DNA from: Tepidisphaeraceae bacterium
GTDB lineage: Bacteria; Planctomycetota; Phycisphaerae; Tepidisphaerales; Tepidisphaeraceae
DNA: 7,072 nucleotides
Assembly (NCBI GenBank): GCA_025450555.1
Contig: JANWHF010000074.1
Span: forward strand, 1-7,072
Reading direction: 5' to 3'
Shown: piece after piece, positions 1 to 6,640 of the stretch
Layout of the letters: each line of letters starts with the position of its first letter
Numbering within the stretch: position 1 is the first letter of the stretch
Program-made: the position numbers and the translations under genes
Notes under the pieces: model-generated
What the model saw: only the letters and a program-made list of their open reading frames with translations
The model's database searches: none
Told to the model about the DNA's origin: nothing

Positions 1-774
1 CTGGTCGTGGCTCATTCCTGCGTGCTGTCCTGGTGGGCAGCGGTGAAGCAGGAACCATTGCCGGATCACTGGCTCGATTATGCCGCCCGCGTCTCTCAGG
101 GTTTGCGCGCGGCGACAAAAGTTGTGGCGCCATCACGAGCGATGCTCGACTGCTTGCATCGTCATTACCGCGAACTTCCCCAGACATCAGTCATTCATAA
201 CGGCCGAACTCCTGACCTGTTTCATGCAGGCACGAAACAGGAGGTCGTCCTGTCCGCCGGTCGGCTCTGGGACGAAGCAAAAAATCTGAGCGCATTAAAT
301 GCAGTAGCGCCCGGACTCCTATGGCCCGTGCTCGTAGCAGGTGAAACTTCGCCGGCCAATGGGACGACGAATGTGCGGCCGCTCGGCCGGCTCGATCAGA
401 GAGAGCTCGCGCAGCGGATGGCCACCGCGGCCATCTATGCCTTGCCGGCCAAATATGAGCCATTTGGTCTATCGGCATTGGAAGCTGCACTATCCGGCTG
501 CGCGCTGGTGCTGGGCGACATCCCAAGCCTGCGAGAACTTTGGGACGGCGCGGCAATGTTCGCCCCGCCGGACGATCCGCACCTTCTTTCTGCGCAGCTT
601 CGTCAATGTATCGGGCAACCCGTTCTTCGCCGCGAATTGGCTCGCCGCGCCCGGTTGCGCGCGAAACGATACTCGGTCGAAAAAATGGCGAAGAGCTGCA
701 TGCAGTTGTACCGGGAGCTCACCTCGGCCGCCCAGGCAACTCGTCCGCACCAACTCCAGGCGACGAAAGGATAA
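1..774 (+). CDS. GT4-type glycosyltransferase, C-terminal part (5' truncated by window edge)
   Basis: The frame is open from base 1 and ends at TAA 772-774, giving 257 residues, so the true start lies upstream of the window. GTG at 7 is an internal valine codon, not a start. The visible part covers the end of the N-terminal Rossmann domain (AHSCVLSWW, then a region ending KVVAPSRAML) and the whole C-terminal nucleotide-sugar-binding domain. That domain contains VIHNGR, VLSAGRLWDEAKN, and the family signature KYEPFGLSALEAALSGC. In the signature the EX7E pair falls on fragment residues 153 and 161 (codons 457 and 481). In GT4 retaining enzymes this pair contacts the donor sugar nucleotide. The expected role is cytoplasmic transfer of a sugar onto a growing glycan; donor and acceptor cannot be read from the sequence. 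No membrane segment is visible. Seven bases separate it from the next gene, which suggests an operon. Confidence 0.87.
   Translation: MVVAHSCVLSWWAAVKQEPLPDHWLDYAARVSQGLRAATKVVAPSRAMLDCLHRHYRELPQTSVIHNGRTPDLFHAGTKQEVVLSAGRLWDEAKNLSALNAVAPGLLWPVLVAGETSPANGTTNVRPLGRLDQRELAQRMATAAIYALPAKYEPFGLSALEAALSGCALVLGDIPSLRELWDGAAMFAPPDDPHLLSAQLRQCIGQPVLRRELARRARLRAKRYSVEKMAKSCMQLYRELTSAAQATRPHQLQATKG
766..771 (+). promoter_or_regulatory. Ribosome binding site for the first CgeB-like glycosyltransferase
   Basis: AAAGGA lies 10 bases before ATG 782, inside the last codons of the preceding gene. The same frame is open back to 341, but the residues encoded before 782 are only the out-of-frame reading of the GT4 gene. 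The Shine-Dalgarno sequence and the typical GT-B N-terminus (MRIVMFYHS) fix the start at 782. Confidence 0.6.
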
Positions 775-781
775 TGACCCG

Positions 782-1915
782 ATGCGGATCGTGATGTTCT
801 ACCATTCGCTGCTTTCCGACTGGAATCATGGCAACGCCCATTTCCTGCGGGGAGTCGCCAGCGATCTGATTTCGCGCGGTCATGACCTTCGCATTTATGA
901 GCCGCGCGATGGTTGGAGTCTCAATAACCTCCGCACCGAGCAGGGCGAACTTCCAATCCGGGAATTCAAGCAGCGGTATCCCGGCCTGGAGAGCATCCAA
1001 TATGACCTGAGCAGCCTCGATCTCGATGAAGCGCTGGACGGGGCTGATCTGGTCATTGTCCACGAGTGGAACGATCACCGTCTGGTCGCGCGCATTGGCG
1101 AATACCGCGCGAAATCCCCCCGGCTTCGCCTGCTGTTTCACGACACGCATCATCGCGCGATCACCGATCCACAATCGATGGCCGATTACGACCTGCGCCA
1201 CTACGACGGCGTGCTCGCCTTCGGCAATGTTCTGCGCGAGCTTTACCTGAAGCGCGGATGGACCCGCCGCGCGTGGACTTGGCACGAAGCCGCCGACACG
1301 CGCGTTTTCCGCCCACTGCCGGGCACGCATGACGAAGGTGATCTCGTGTGGGTCGGAAACTGGGGCGATGAAGAGCGGACGGCGGAGCTTCACGAATTTC
1401 TACTCAATCCAGTGAAGGAGTTGGGGCTCCGTGCAAACGTGTTCGGCGTGCGCTATCCCGATCATGCCCGCGCTGCGCTATCTTCGGCAGGCATTGAATA
1501 TGGCGCCTGGCTGGCGAACTTTCGCGCGCCCGAAGTCTTCGCGGGTTACAAAGTCACCATTCACGTCCCCCGCCGACCTTACACGCAGGCGCTTCGTGGA
1601 ATTCCTACCATCCGCGTGTTCGAAGCATTGGCCTGCGGCATTCCGCTGGTCTGTGCACCTTGGGATGATGTCGAAGGATTGTTTTCGCCCGGCGAAGATT
1701 ATTGGGTAGCGCGCGATGGCGCGGAAATGAAGCGACATCTGGACATGCTGATTCACGACCGAAAAGCTGCGGGCGCACTCGCGCAGCATGGTCGCCAGAC
1801 GATTCTCGCTCGGCATACTTGTCAGCATCGCGTCGATGAACTGCTGGATATTTTTGCTCAAATCGAGCCGGCAAAGAACCCAACAACCTCGAGGTACGCA
1901 TGCGGCACGGCTTGA
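782..1915 (+). CDS. CgeB-like glycosyltransferase (first of three tandem paralogues)
   Basis: 377 residues. The N-terminal Rossmann domain begins MRIVMFYHSLLSDWNHGNAHFLRG and continues RGHDLRIYEP (residues 32-41). LVIVHEW (90-96) and a YDGVLAFGN segment (141-149) follow. The C-terminal domain has LVWVGNWGDEER (188-199) and then RVFEALACGIPLV (278-290), FSPGEDYWVARDG (301-313) and a final helix with HTCQHRVDEL (345-354). This layout matches COG4641 / CgeB-type GT-B glycosyltransferases (Glyco_trans_1_2-like C-terminus), which usually run to roughly 350-400 residues. It is probably cytosolic, since no signal peptide or membrane segment is seen. It is more divergent than its two downstream paralogues: where they have a D-x-D-x-P motif it has HDTHHRA (120-126). 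Sugar donor and acceptor are unknown. Family assignment is good; specificity is not inferable. Confidence 0.86.
   Translation: MRIVMFYHSLLSDWNHGNAHFLRGVASDLISRGHDLRIYEPRDGWSLNNLRTEQGELPIREFKQRYPGLESIQYDLSSLDLDEALDGADLVIVHEWNDHRLVARIGEYRAKSPRLRLLFHDTHHRAITDPQSMADYDLRHYDGVLAFGNVLRELYLKRGWTRRAWTWHEAADTRVFRPLPGTHDEGDLVWVGNWGDEERTAELHEFLLNPVKELGLRANVFGVRYPDHARAALSSAGIEYGAWLANFRAPEVFAGYKVTIHVPRRPYTQALRGIPTIRVFEALACGIPLVCAPWDDVEGLFSPGEDYWVARDGAEMKRHLDMLIHDRKAAGALAQHGRQTILARHTCQHRVDELLDIFAQIEPAKNPTTSRYACGTA
1891..1895 (+). promoter_or_regulatory. Ribosome binding site for the second CgeB-like glycosyltransferase
   Basis: GAGGT, four bases before ATG 1900 and inside the 3' end of the preceding gene. 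It supports 1900 over the in-frame TTG at 1912, and it implies translational coupling through the 16-base gene overlap. Confidence 0.6.
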
Positions 1916-3054
1916 ACATCGCTTTCTTCGGATCGAGCCTCGTTTCGGCTTACTGGAACGGCGCCGCCACCTATTACCGCGGCCTGATTCGCGCCATGCA
2001 CGAACGCGGCCACCACGTGACCTTCTACGAACCAGATGCCTACGACCGCCAGAAGCATCGCGATATTCCTGATCCGGCGTGGGCCAAAGTTGTCGTCTAT
2101 TCGGCAAACGAGACTGATGGCGTGATGCAATGCCTCGAGGCAGCGCGAAATGCCGACGTCATTGTGAAGGCCAGCGGGGTCGGCGTTTTCGATTCCCTTC
2201 TCGAAGAAGCCGTGCCGGCAATGAAGCGATCGGGCAGTCTCGCGGTTTTCTGGGATGTCGATGCGCCTGCCACACTCGACCGCGTCCGCTCCAATCCATC
2301 CGATCCTTTTGCCCCGCTGGTTTCGCAATATGACCTGGTGCTGACCTATGGCGGAGGAGAGCCCGTCATTCGCGCCTACCAGGCGATGGGTGCAAAGCGG
2401 TGCGTGCCCATCTACAACGCGCTCGATCCATCCACGCATCATCCGGTCGCCGCGGATCCTCGATTCGCCGGAGATTTAGGATTTGTAGGCAATCGTCTTC
2501 CCGATCGAGAAGCTCGCGTCGAAGAATTCTTTCTGAAACCCGCGGCGCTGCTCCCCAACAAGCAATTCCTCATTGGAGGCAGCGGATGGGGCGATAAGCC
2601 GATGCCGGCAAATGTCAAAAATGTCGGACATGTCTACACGCGCGATCACAACGCCTTCAATTGCTCGACGCTGGCGATGTTAAACGTGAATCGTGAAAGC
2701 ATGGCGCGTTATGGCTTCTCCCCCGCCACGCGCGTCTTCGAGGCCGCGGGCGCGGCAGCCTGTCTCATCACCGACCATTTTGTCGGGGTCGAATCCTTCT
2801 TTGAACCGGGCAAGGAAATTCTGGTGGCAAAGAATGGCGATCAGGTCGCGGAGCATCTTGAAGCGCTCACACCAGAGCGAGCGCGGGCAATTGGACAGAC
2901 CGCTCTAAAGCGCGCCCTTGTGGAGCATACCTACGCGCAGCGCGCCGTCCTTCTGGAATCGGCGTTGGAAGAACATTGTGCCGCGCTTCGCACTGGCACT
3001 CTGCAGCATGTTTATGAAGCGAGCATGGCCGCTTCTGTTTCATCTGAGAATTGA
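1900..3054 (+). CDS. CgeB-like glycosyltransferase (second of three tandem paralogues)
   Basis: 384 residues. The N-terminal half has NIAFFGSSLVSAYWNGAATY (6-25), YRGLIRAMHERGHHVTFYEP (26-45), AVFWDVDAPATL (115-126) and the QYDLVLTYGGGEPV segment (143-156). The C-terminal half has YNALDPSTHHP (172-182), DLGFVGNRLPDREARVEEFF (192-211), LIGGSGW, LNVNRESMARYGFSPATRVF (261-280) and FFEPGKEILVAKNGDQV (300-316). This is a complete CgeB-like (COG4641-type) GT-B glycosyltransferase with no membrane segment. It resembles the third paralogue most closely: both share NG-AT-YRGL, DxDxP-TL, an LNV-R block, and an R-(V/L)-FEA motif. An oddity is that the C-G-x-P turn after FEA in both paralogues (ACGIP, ACGVP) is replaced here by GAAAC. 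The gene overlaps its predecessor by 16 bases. The substrate is unknown. Confidence 0.88.
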   Translation: MRHGLNIAFFGSSLVSAYWNGAATYYRGLIRAMHERGHHVTFYEPDAYDRQKHRDIPDPAWAKVVVYSANETDGVMQCLEAARNADVIVKASGVGVFDSLLEEAVPAMKRSGSLAVFWDVDAPATLDRVRSNPSDPFAPLVSQYDLVLTYGGGEPVIRAYQAMGAKRCVPIYNALDPSTHHPVAADPRFAGDLGFVGNRLPDREARVEEFFLKPAALLPNKQFLIGGSGWGDKPMPANVKNVGHVYTRDHNAFNCSTLAMLNVNRESMARYGFSPATRVFEAAGAAACLITDHFVGVESFFEPGKEILVAKNGDQVAEHLEALTPERARAIGQTALKRALVEHTYAQRAVLLESALEEHCAALRTGTLQHVYEASMAASVSSEN

Positions 3055-3070
3055 AAATGAATCGTTCTCA
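3045..3070 (+). repeat. Short inverted repeat spanning a gene junction and start codon
   Basis: TGAGAA (3045-3050) and TTCTCA (3065-3070) are perfect 6-bp complements around a 14-base loop. The loop holds both in-frame stops of the second paralogue (TGA 3052, TGA 3058), and the last stem base is the A of ATG 3070. It is short enough to be chance. If formed, it would partly mask the start of the third glycosyltransferase until ribosomes from upstream open it. Confidence 0.3.
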
Positions 3071-4176
3071 TGACGTTGATTGAATCAATTTCCGCAAGCA
3101 AGGCGAATGACAGCTCCCTTCGCATTGTGATCATCGGCCTGTCCATCACCTCCTCCTGGGGAAATGGCCACGCCACCACCTATCGCGGGCTTGTGCGCGA
3201 ACTTTCACGGCGCGGACATGACATCCTTTTCCTGGAACATGACAAACCCTGGTACGCGTCGAATCGAGATTTGCCCAATCCCCCCTATGGTCGAACGGAG
3301 TTGTACGAATCTGTCGAGGATCTCAAAAATCGCTTTGCAGATGGTGTACGCGATGCGGACGTCGTGATTGTCGGTTCCTACGTGCCGCAAGGCGTCGAGG
3401 TGGGCCAATGGGTGACGCAATCTGCCGGCGGCCTTCGCGCGTTTTATGACATCGATACCCCTGTCACGCTCGCGAAGCTTTCGCGGGGAGACTACGAATA
3501 CCTCTCGCCGGAACTGATTCCTCATTACGACCTGTACCTCTCATTCACCGGCGGCCCGACGCTCCGCCGGCTGGAGCGGGAATTCGGATCGCCGCGGGCG
3601 CGAGCGCTGTATTGCTCAGTCGATCCCGATCTTTATTTCCCCGAGCAAGTCGAGCCGCGCTGGGACCTGGGTTACCTCGGCACCTACAGCCCTGACCGCC
3701 AGCCAACACTGGAATCACTGTTACTTTCTCCATCACGAAAGTGGGACCAGGGACGATTCGTCGTGGCCGGTCCGCAATATCCCGCTTCCGTGAATTGGCC
3801 AGCTAACGTCGCGCGAATCGAACATCTTCCTCCTTCGGATCATCGCGCGTTTTACGCCTCGCAGCGCTTCACCTTGAACGTCACCCGCGCCGACATGATT
3901 CGCGCCGGCTATTCCCCCAGCGTTCGCCTGTTCGAGGCGGCGGCCTGTGGCGTGCCGGTCATCAGCGACAATTGGGATGGGCTCGATGAATTCTTCAAAA
4001 TCGGAGAGGAAATACAGGTAGCCAACAATTCGAAAGATGTGCTATCGATTTTGCAGGCAACCAGCGAAGTGGATCGTCGTCGAATCGCGGGGGCGGCGCG
4101 GCAGCGCGTGCTTGCCGCGCATACCGCCGCGCATCGGGCGGAGGAATTGGAAAGCTACATCTTTGAAAGAGTGTAA
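3070..4176 (+). CDS. CgeB-like glycosyltransferase (third of three tandem paralogues)
   Basis: 368 residues. A poorly conserved leader of about 17 residues precedes the first beta strand, LRIVIIGLSITSSWGNGHAT (17-36). Then come YRGLVRELSRRGHDILFLEH (38-57), DVVIVGSYVPQGVEVGQW (97-114), FYDIDTPVTL (125-134) and HYDLYLSFTGGPTLRRLE (152-169). The C-terminal domain has YCSVDPDLYFPE (181-192), DLGYLGTYSPDRQPTLE (199-215), LNVTRADMIRAGYSPSVRLF (269-288) and EAAACGVPVISDNWDG (289-304). It closes with an HTAAHRAEEL helix (351-360), matching the HTCQHRVDEL of the first paralogue. It is a complete CgeB-like GT-B enzyme, presumably cytosolic. No Shine-Dalgarno sequence precedes ATG 3070 and no other in-frame ATG lies close by, so translation is probably coupled to the upstream gene. 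Specificity is unknown. Confidence 0.87.
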   Translation: MTLIESISASKANDSSLRIVIIGLSITSSWGNGHATTYRGLVRELSRRGHDILFLEHDKPWYASNRDLPNPPYGRTELYESVEDLKNRFADGVRDADVVIVGSYVPQGVEVGQWVTQSAGGLRAFYDIDTPVTLAKLSRGDYEYLSPELIPHYDLYLSFTGGPTLRRLEREFGSPRARALYCSVDPDLYFPEQVEPRWDLGYLGTYSPDRQPTLESLLLSPSRKWDQGRFVVAGPQYPASVNWPANVARIEHLPPSDHRAFYASQRFTLNVTRADMIRAGYSPSVRLFEAAACGVPVISDNWDGLDEFFKIGEEIQVANNSKDVLSILQATSEVDRRRIAGAARQRVLAAHTAAHRAEELESYIFERV

Positions 4177-4181
4177 TTCGC

Positions 4182-4186
4182 GGGAG
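4182..4186 (+). promoter_or_regulatory. Ribosome binding site for the methyltransferase
   Basis: GGGAG, seven bases before ATG 4194 and in the 17-base gap after the third glycosyltransferase. It supports the start at 4194. Confidence 0.6.
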
Positions 4187-4193
4187 TGAGTCC

Positions 4194-5024
4194 ATGAGTA
4201 CGCTAGAGGCCGGGCAGCAAACAGTCAGCAGGGATCTGTCGAAGCGGCAGCGCGAAATCCAATCTCTGGGGCCGTGGTTTCATAATCTGCACCTTCCCGA
4301 TGGCTCGCAGACCTGCCCCGACCATTGGCTGGGAGATTTTCCGTCCTTCAAATGGCGACAGATCGCCCGCCATCTGCCCGACGATCTGCATGGCTGGTCC
4401 TGCCTCGACATCGGCTGCAACGCCGGCTTCTACAGCTTCGAGCTGGCGGCGCGCGGCGCAAGCGTACTGGGAATCGATGTCGATGACCGATACCTGCGGC
4501 AGGCGCGCTGGGCCGCCAGGGAATTTGATTTGTCCGATCGCGTGCACTTCGAGCAAATGCAGGTCTATGACCTGGTCCGCGAGTCGGCCCGGTTCGATCT
4601 GGTGCTGTTCATGGGCGTTTTGTACCACCTGCGGTATCCGATGCTCGGGCTCGATATCGTCTGCCAGAAAGTCAACCGCCTGATGGTTTTTCAAACGCTG
4701 ACCATGCCCGGCGAAGAAGTCTTCGAGGAAACCTATGACCGCGGATTCGATGACCGCGAATTATTCAACAAGCCTGGATGGCCCAAAATGGCGTTTCTCG
4801 AGCATCACTTTGCCGGTGATCCAACCAATTGGTGGGCTCCCAATCATGCCGCGGTCGAAGCGATGCTCCGCTCGGCCGGGATGAAGGTCACCGGCAGGCC
4901 CGGTCATGAAATTTATCTGTGTGCCCCGGATTCGCAGCACCCCTCGAGCGTTGCGACCTGGAATGCGGCGGAATTGCAGTCCGCTTCTGGGACGACGCCG
5001 GTTCAAGGCGCGCTTTCAATTTAA
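4194..5024 (+). CDS. CmoB-like SAM-dependent methyltransferase (TIGR04290-like)
   Basis: 276 residues. An N-terminal region with GPWFHNLHLPDG (26-37) and FKWRQIARHLPDDLHGWSCL (52-71) precedes the class I Rossmann core. Motif I is LDIGCNAGFYSFEL (71-84). The acidic residue that binds the SAM ribose is expected in GIDVDD (93-98), followed by YLRQARWAARE. LVLFMGVLYHLRYPMLGLD (136-154) matches the GVLYHxRxP stretch of CmoB/Methyltransf_9 enzymes. The C-terminal part (VFEETYDRGFDD, WWAPNHAAVEAMLRSAGMKV) is also CmoB-like. CmoB carboxymethylates tRNA wobble uridine, but this protein is shorter. Its position directly after four glycosyltransferases points instead to methylating a sugar or glycan. 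From memory, a family of such proteins (TIGR04290) occurs beside glycosyltransferases. The acceptor and position methylated are unknown. Confidence 0.87.
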   Translation: MSTLEAGQQTVSRDLSKRQREIQSLGPWFHNLHLPDGSQTCPDHWLGDFPSFKWRQIARHLPDDLHGWSCLDIGCNAGFYSFELAARGASVLGIDVDDRYLRQARWAAREFDLSDRVHFEQMQVYDLVRESARFDLVLFMGVLYHLRYPMLGLDIVCQKVNRLMVFQTLTMPGEEVFEETYDRGFDDRELFNKPGWPKMAFLEHHFAGDPTNWWAPNHAAVEAMLRSAGMKVTGRPGHEIYLCAPDSQHPSSVATWNAAELQSASGTTPVQGALSI

Positions 5025-5044
5025 CTGTCACCACTCATTTATTC

Positions 5045-5049
5045 GGAGG
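5045..5049 (+). promoter_or_regulatory. Ribosome binding site for the 155-aa hypothetical protein
   Basis: A full GGAGG core sits five bases before ATG 5055. It is one of the two best Shine-Dalgarno sequences in the window and indicates efficient independent initiation after the 30-base gap. Confidence 0.75.
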
Positions 5050-5054
5050 TCCTT

Positions 5055-5522
5055 ATGCCGACCAAATCCAGATCATCCAAGTCCCGCGGTTCGGGCGGAT
5101 CGAAAAAGACAACCGATCACGAAGAAATTCGTGCCTGGGCCGAAGAGCGCGATGGCCAGCCGGCCTGCGTGAGAGGCACCGGCAACAAAGCCGACACCGG
5201 TCTTCTGCGCATCGATTTCCCCGGCCAGGGCGACGACACCAAATTGCAGCCGATCTCATGGGACGAATTCTTCGAGAAATTTGACGAGCAGAAACTGGCG
5301 ATGGTCTACCAGGACCAGACCCGAGGCGGCGAGATGAGCCGCTTTAGCAAACTCGTGAAGCGCACGGGCGGCGGAGGAAGCACGAGAAAATCCTCCTCCA
5401 GAACTTCCAAAGCTCGCGCCAATCGCGCCCATCCCGGCTCCCGAACGCGTGAAGAATCATCGACCAAGACGCGCGGCGCTTCGCGCGCTGGCCGGCAGAA
5501 ATCCGGTAAGACGCGGCGATAA
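5055..5522 (+). CDS. Conserved hypothetical protein with basic low-complexity tails
   Basis: 155 residues in three parts. Residues 1-19 are a K/R/S/G leader. Residues 20-103 form a compact acidic domain with TDHEEIRAWAEERDGQPACV (20-39), TGLLRIDFPGQG (48-59), ISWDEFFEKFDEQKLAMVYQ (67-86) and SRFSKLVKR (95-103). Residues 104-155 form a disordered tail with 16 Lys/Arg and only two acidic residues. The central domain matches small proteobacterial proteins I recall as 'hypothetical', some carrying the label '1,4-alpha-glucan branching enzyme'. At this size, with no GH13 motifs, it cannot be a branching enzyme and that label should not be copied. The tail resembles histone-H1-like or nucleic-acid-binding tails, so binding to DNA, RNA or an anionic polymer is possible. 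There is no signal peptide or membrane segment. Function is unknown. The gene is certain because of its excellent RBS and conserved core. Confidence 0.85.
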   Translation: MPTKSRSSKSRGSGGSKKTTDHEEIRAWAEERDGQPACVRGTGNKADTGLLRIDFPGQGDDTKLQPISWDEFFEKFDEQKLAMVYQDQTRGGEMSRFSKLVKRTGGGGSTRKSSSRTSKARANRAHPGSRTREESSTKTRGASRAGRQKSGKTRR

Positions 5523-5560
5523 TTCTCTTTTCACGCGGTCTTTGTGATGGTTCGCTCGCC

Positions 5561-6553
5561 ATGCTGACTGACTCGGCCTCCGTCCATACCCGCTCCGCGC
5601 GCCCGGCGATGCGCGACACGCTGGGCATCTGCCAATGGTTTCACTTTGAAGATTACGATTCGGTGCGGACTGCAGTTGCTCTGCTGAAAGAGCTCGACGT
5701 TCGTCATCTCCGCACCGGCATCTCCTGGGCCGATTTCCTGCGGCCCGGCGGGAAAGCCTGGTATGACTGGCAGATGGAGCAGCTTGCCGATTTTGAAATC
5801 CTGCTCTCGGTCTGGCACACGCCTCCTTCTATCTCTGAGGGCGATTCATGTAATAGCCCGCCCAAGCGCCTTCGCGATTATGCTGACTTCATTGACCTGA
5901 TCATCACCGAGTATGGCTCACGCTTTTCGCATCTGGAGCTTTGGAACGAGCCGAATAATCGCATGAAATGGGATTTCGAACGCTTCGATCCCGGCTGGCA
6001 TAGATTCGCCCAGATGATCGGAGATGCTGCCTACTGGGCAAAGCAGCGCGGCTGCCACACCGTCCTGGGCGGCATGATTCCCGTGGATCATCACTGGCTC
6101 GAAATCATAAAATCACACGGCGTGCTCGATCTGATTGACGTGGTCGCGATTCACGGCTTCCCCGGACTGTGGTGGCCCAATCAGCCCAACTGGGACTGGC
6201 AGGGCCATTGGAAAGGCTGGCAAGCCAAGCTGGATTACATCCGCCAATATGCCGGTGGTCGCCCCATCTGGATTACCGAAACTGGATTGGCCACCTGGGA
6301 TCTGGCCCTCAATCGCGAGAGCAAATATGAACTTCAGGTGGCCGCTTTAGACGAAGCCGCCCAGGCGCCGGCGGAGCGATGCTACTGGTATTCACTGATC
6401 GATCTCGATCCTGGGCGTCATGCCATCGAAGGTTTCCACGTCGATGAAAACGAATACCACATGGGCCTGGTGAAATTTGATGGCTATCGGAAACACGCCT
6501 ACGGTCGGATGGAGAATCTGCTCGACACCGCTAAGCAACGGACCAAGTCGTGA
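5561..6553 (+). CDS. Clan GH-A glycoside hydrolase-like protein (PslG/GH39-like)
   Basis: 330 residues with a single (beta/alpha)8-barrel pattern. The first strand region is LGICQWFHFEDYDSV (21-35). VRHLRTGISWADF (47-59) and ILLSVWHTPPS (80-90) follow. The acid/base motif is LELWNEPNN (125-133), with Glu130 as the predicted proton donor. Then come VVAIHGF (194-200) with the conserved His198, and the nucleophile strand PIWITETGL (235-243) with predicted nucleophile Glu240. The Glu130/Glu240 pair after strands 4 and 7 is the retaining clan GH-A signature; PslG and beta-xylosidase-like proteins are the nearest types I recognise. No signal peptide or lipobox is present, so it is predicted to be cytosolic. 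That is unusual for a polysaccharide-trimming enzyme. The start is uncertain: ATG 5561 has no good Shine-Dalgarno sequence, and ATG 5609 (Met17), just before the barrel, is an alternative. A role in editing the operon's glycan is inferred from context. Confidence 0.87.
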   Translation: MLTDSASVHTRSARPAMRDTLGICQWFHFEDYDSVRTAVALLKELDVRHLRTGISWADFLRPGGKAWYDWQMEQLADFEILLSVWHTPPSISEGDSCNSPPKRLRDYADFIDLIITEYGSRFSHLELWNEPNNRMKWDFERFDPGWHRFAQMIGDAAYWAKQRGCHTVLGGMIPVDHHWLEIIKSHGVLDLIDVVAIHGFPGLWWPNQPNWDWQGHWKGWQAKLDYIRQYAGGRPIWITETGLATWDLALNRESKYELQVAALDEAAQAPAERCYWYSLIDLDPGRHAIEGFHVDENEYHMGLVKFDGYRKHAYGRMENLLDTAKQRTKS

Positions 6554-6640
6554 TACGGATTGTTCCAGATTCAAAGGTTAAGGAATTCCCGTCGCTGAAG
6601 CCGGTGCGGCATTCCATTCGCAAGGGTCGCTTGGCGATGA

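Noticed and set aside
341..781. Extension of the first CgeB-like gene upstream to 341 in the same frame
   Set aside because: The 147 residues before Met at 782 are rich in Arg, Cys and Trp, overlap the well-conserved GT4 gene in another frame and show no family similarity. ATG 782 has its own ribosome binding site.
719..1393. Minus-strand open frame of 224 codons
   Set aside because: It lies antisense to the first CgeB-like glycosyltransferase. Long antisense frames are common in GC-rich coding DNA, and the translation shows no recognisable motif.
1478..2442. Minus-strand open frames of 209 and 194 codons
   Set aside because: They are antisense to two conserved glycosyltransferase genes and overlap each other, with no recognisable domain. 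They are treated as shadows.
4203..4694. Minus-strand open frame of 163 codons
   Set aside because: It is antisense to the methyltransferase, mirrors its coding constraint and has no independent evidence.
5523..5560. Possible terminator after the 155-aa protein (T-rich stretch TTCTCTTTTC)
   Set aside because: No inverted repeat precedes the T-rich stretch. The 38-base gap is consistent with continued transcription into the glycosidase.
6554..6640. Possible promoter elements (TTGTTC near 6560, GGAAT near 6582)
   Set aside because: No matching -10 hexamer or CGTT-type element occurs at the right spacing, so I do not call a promoter.
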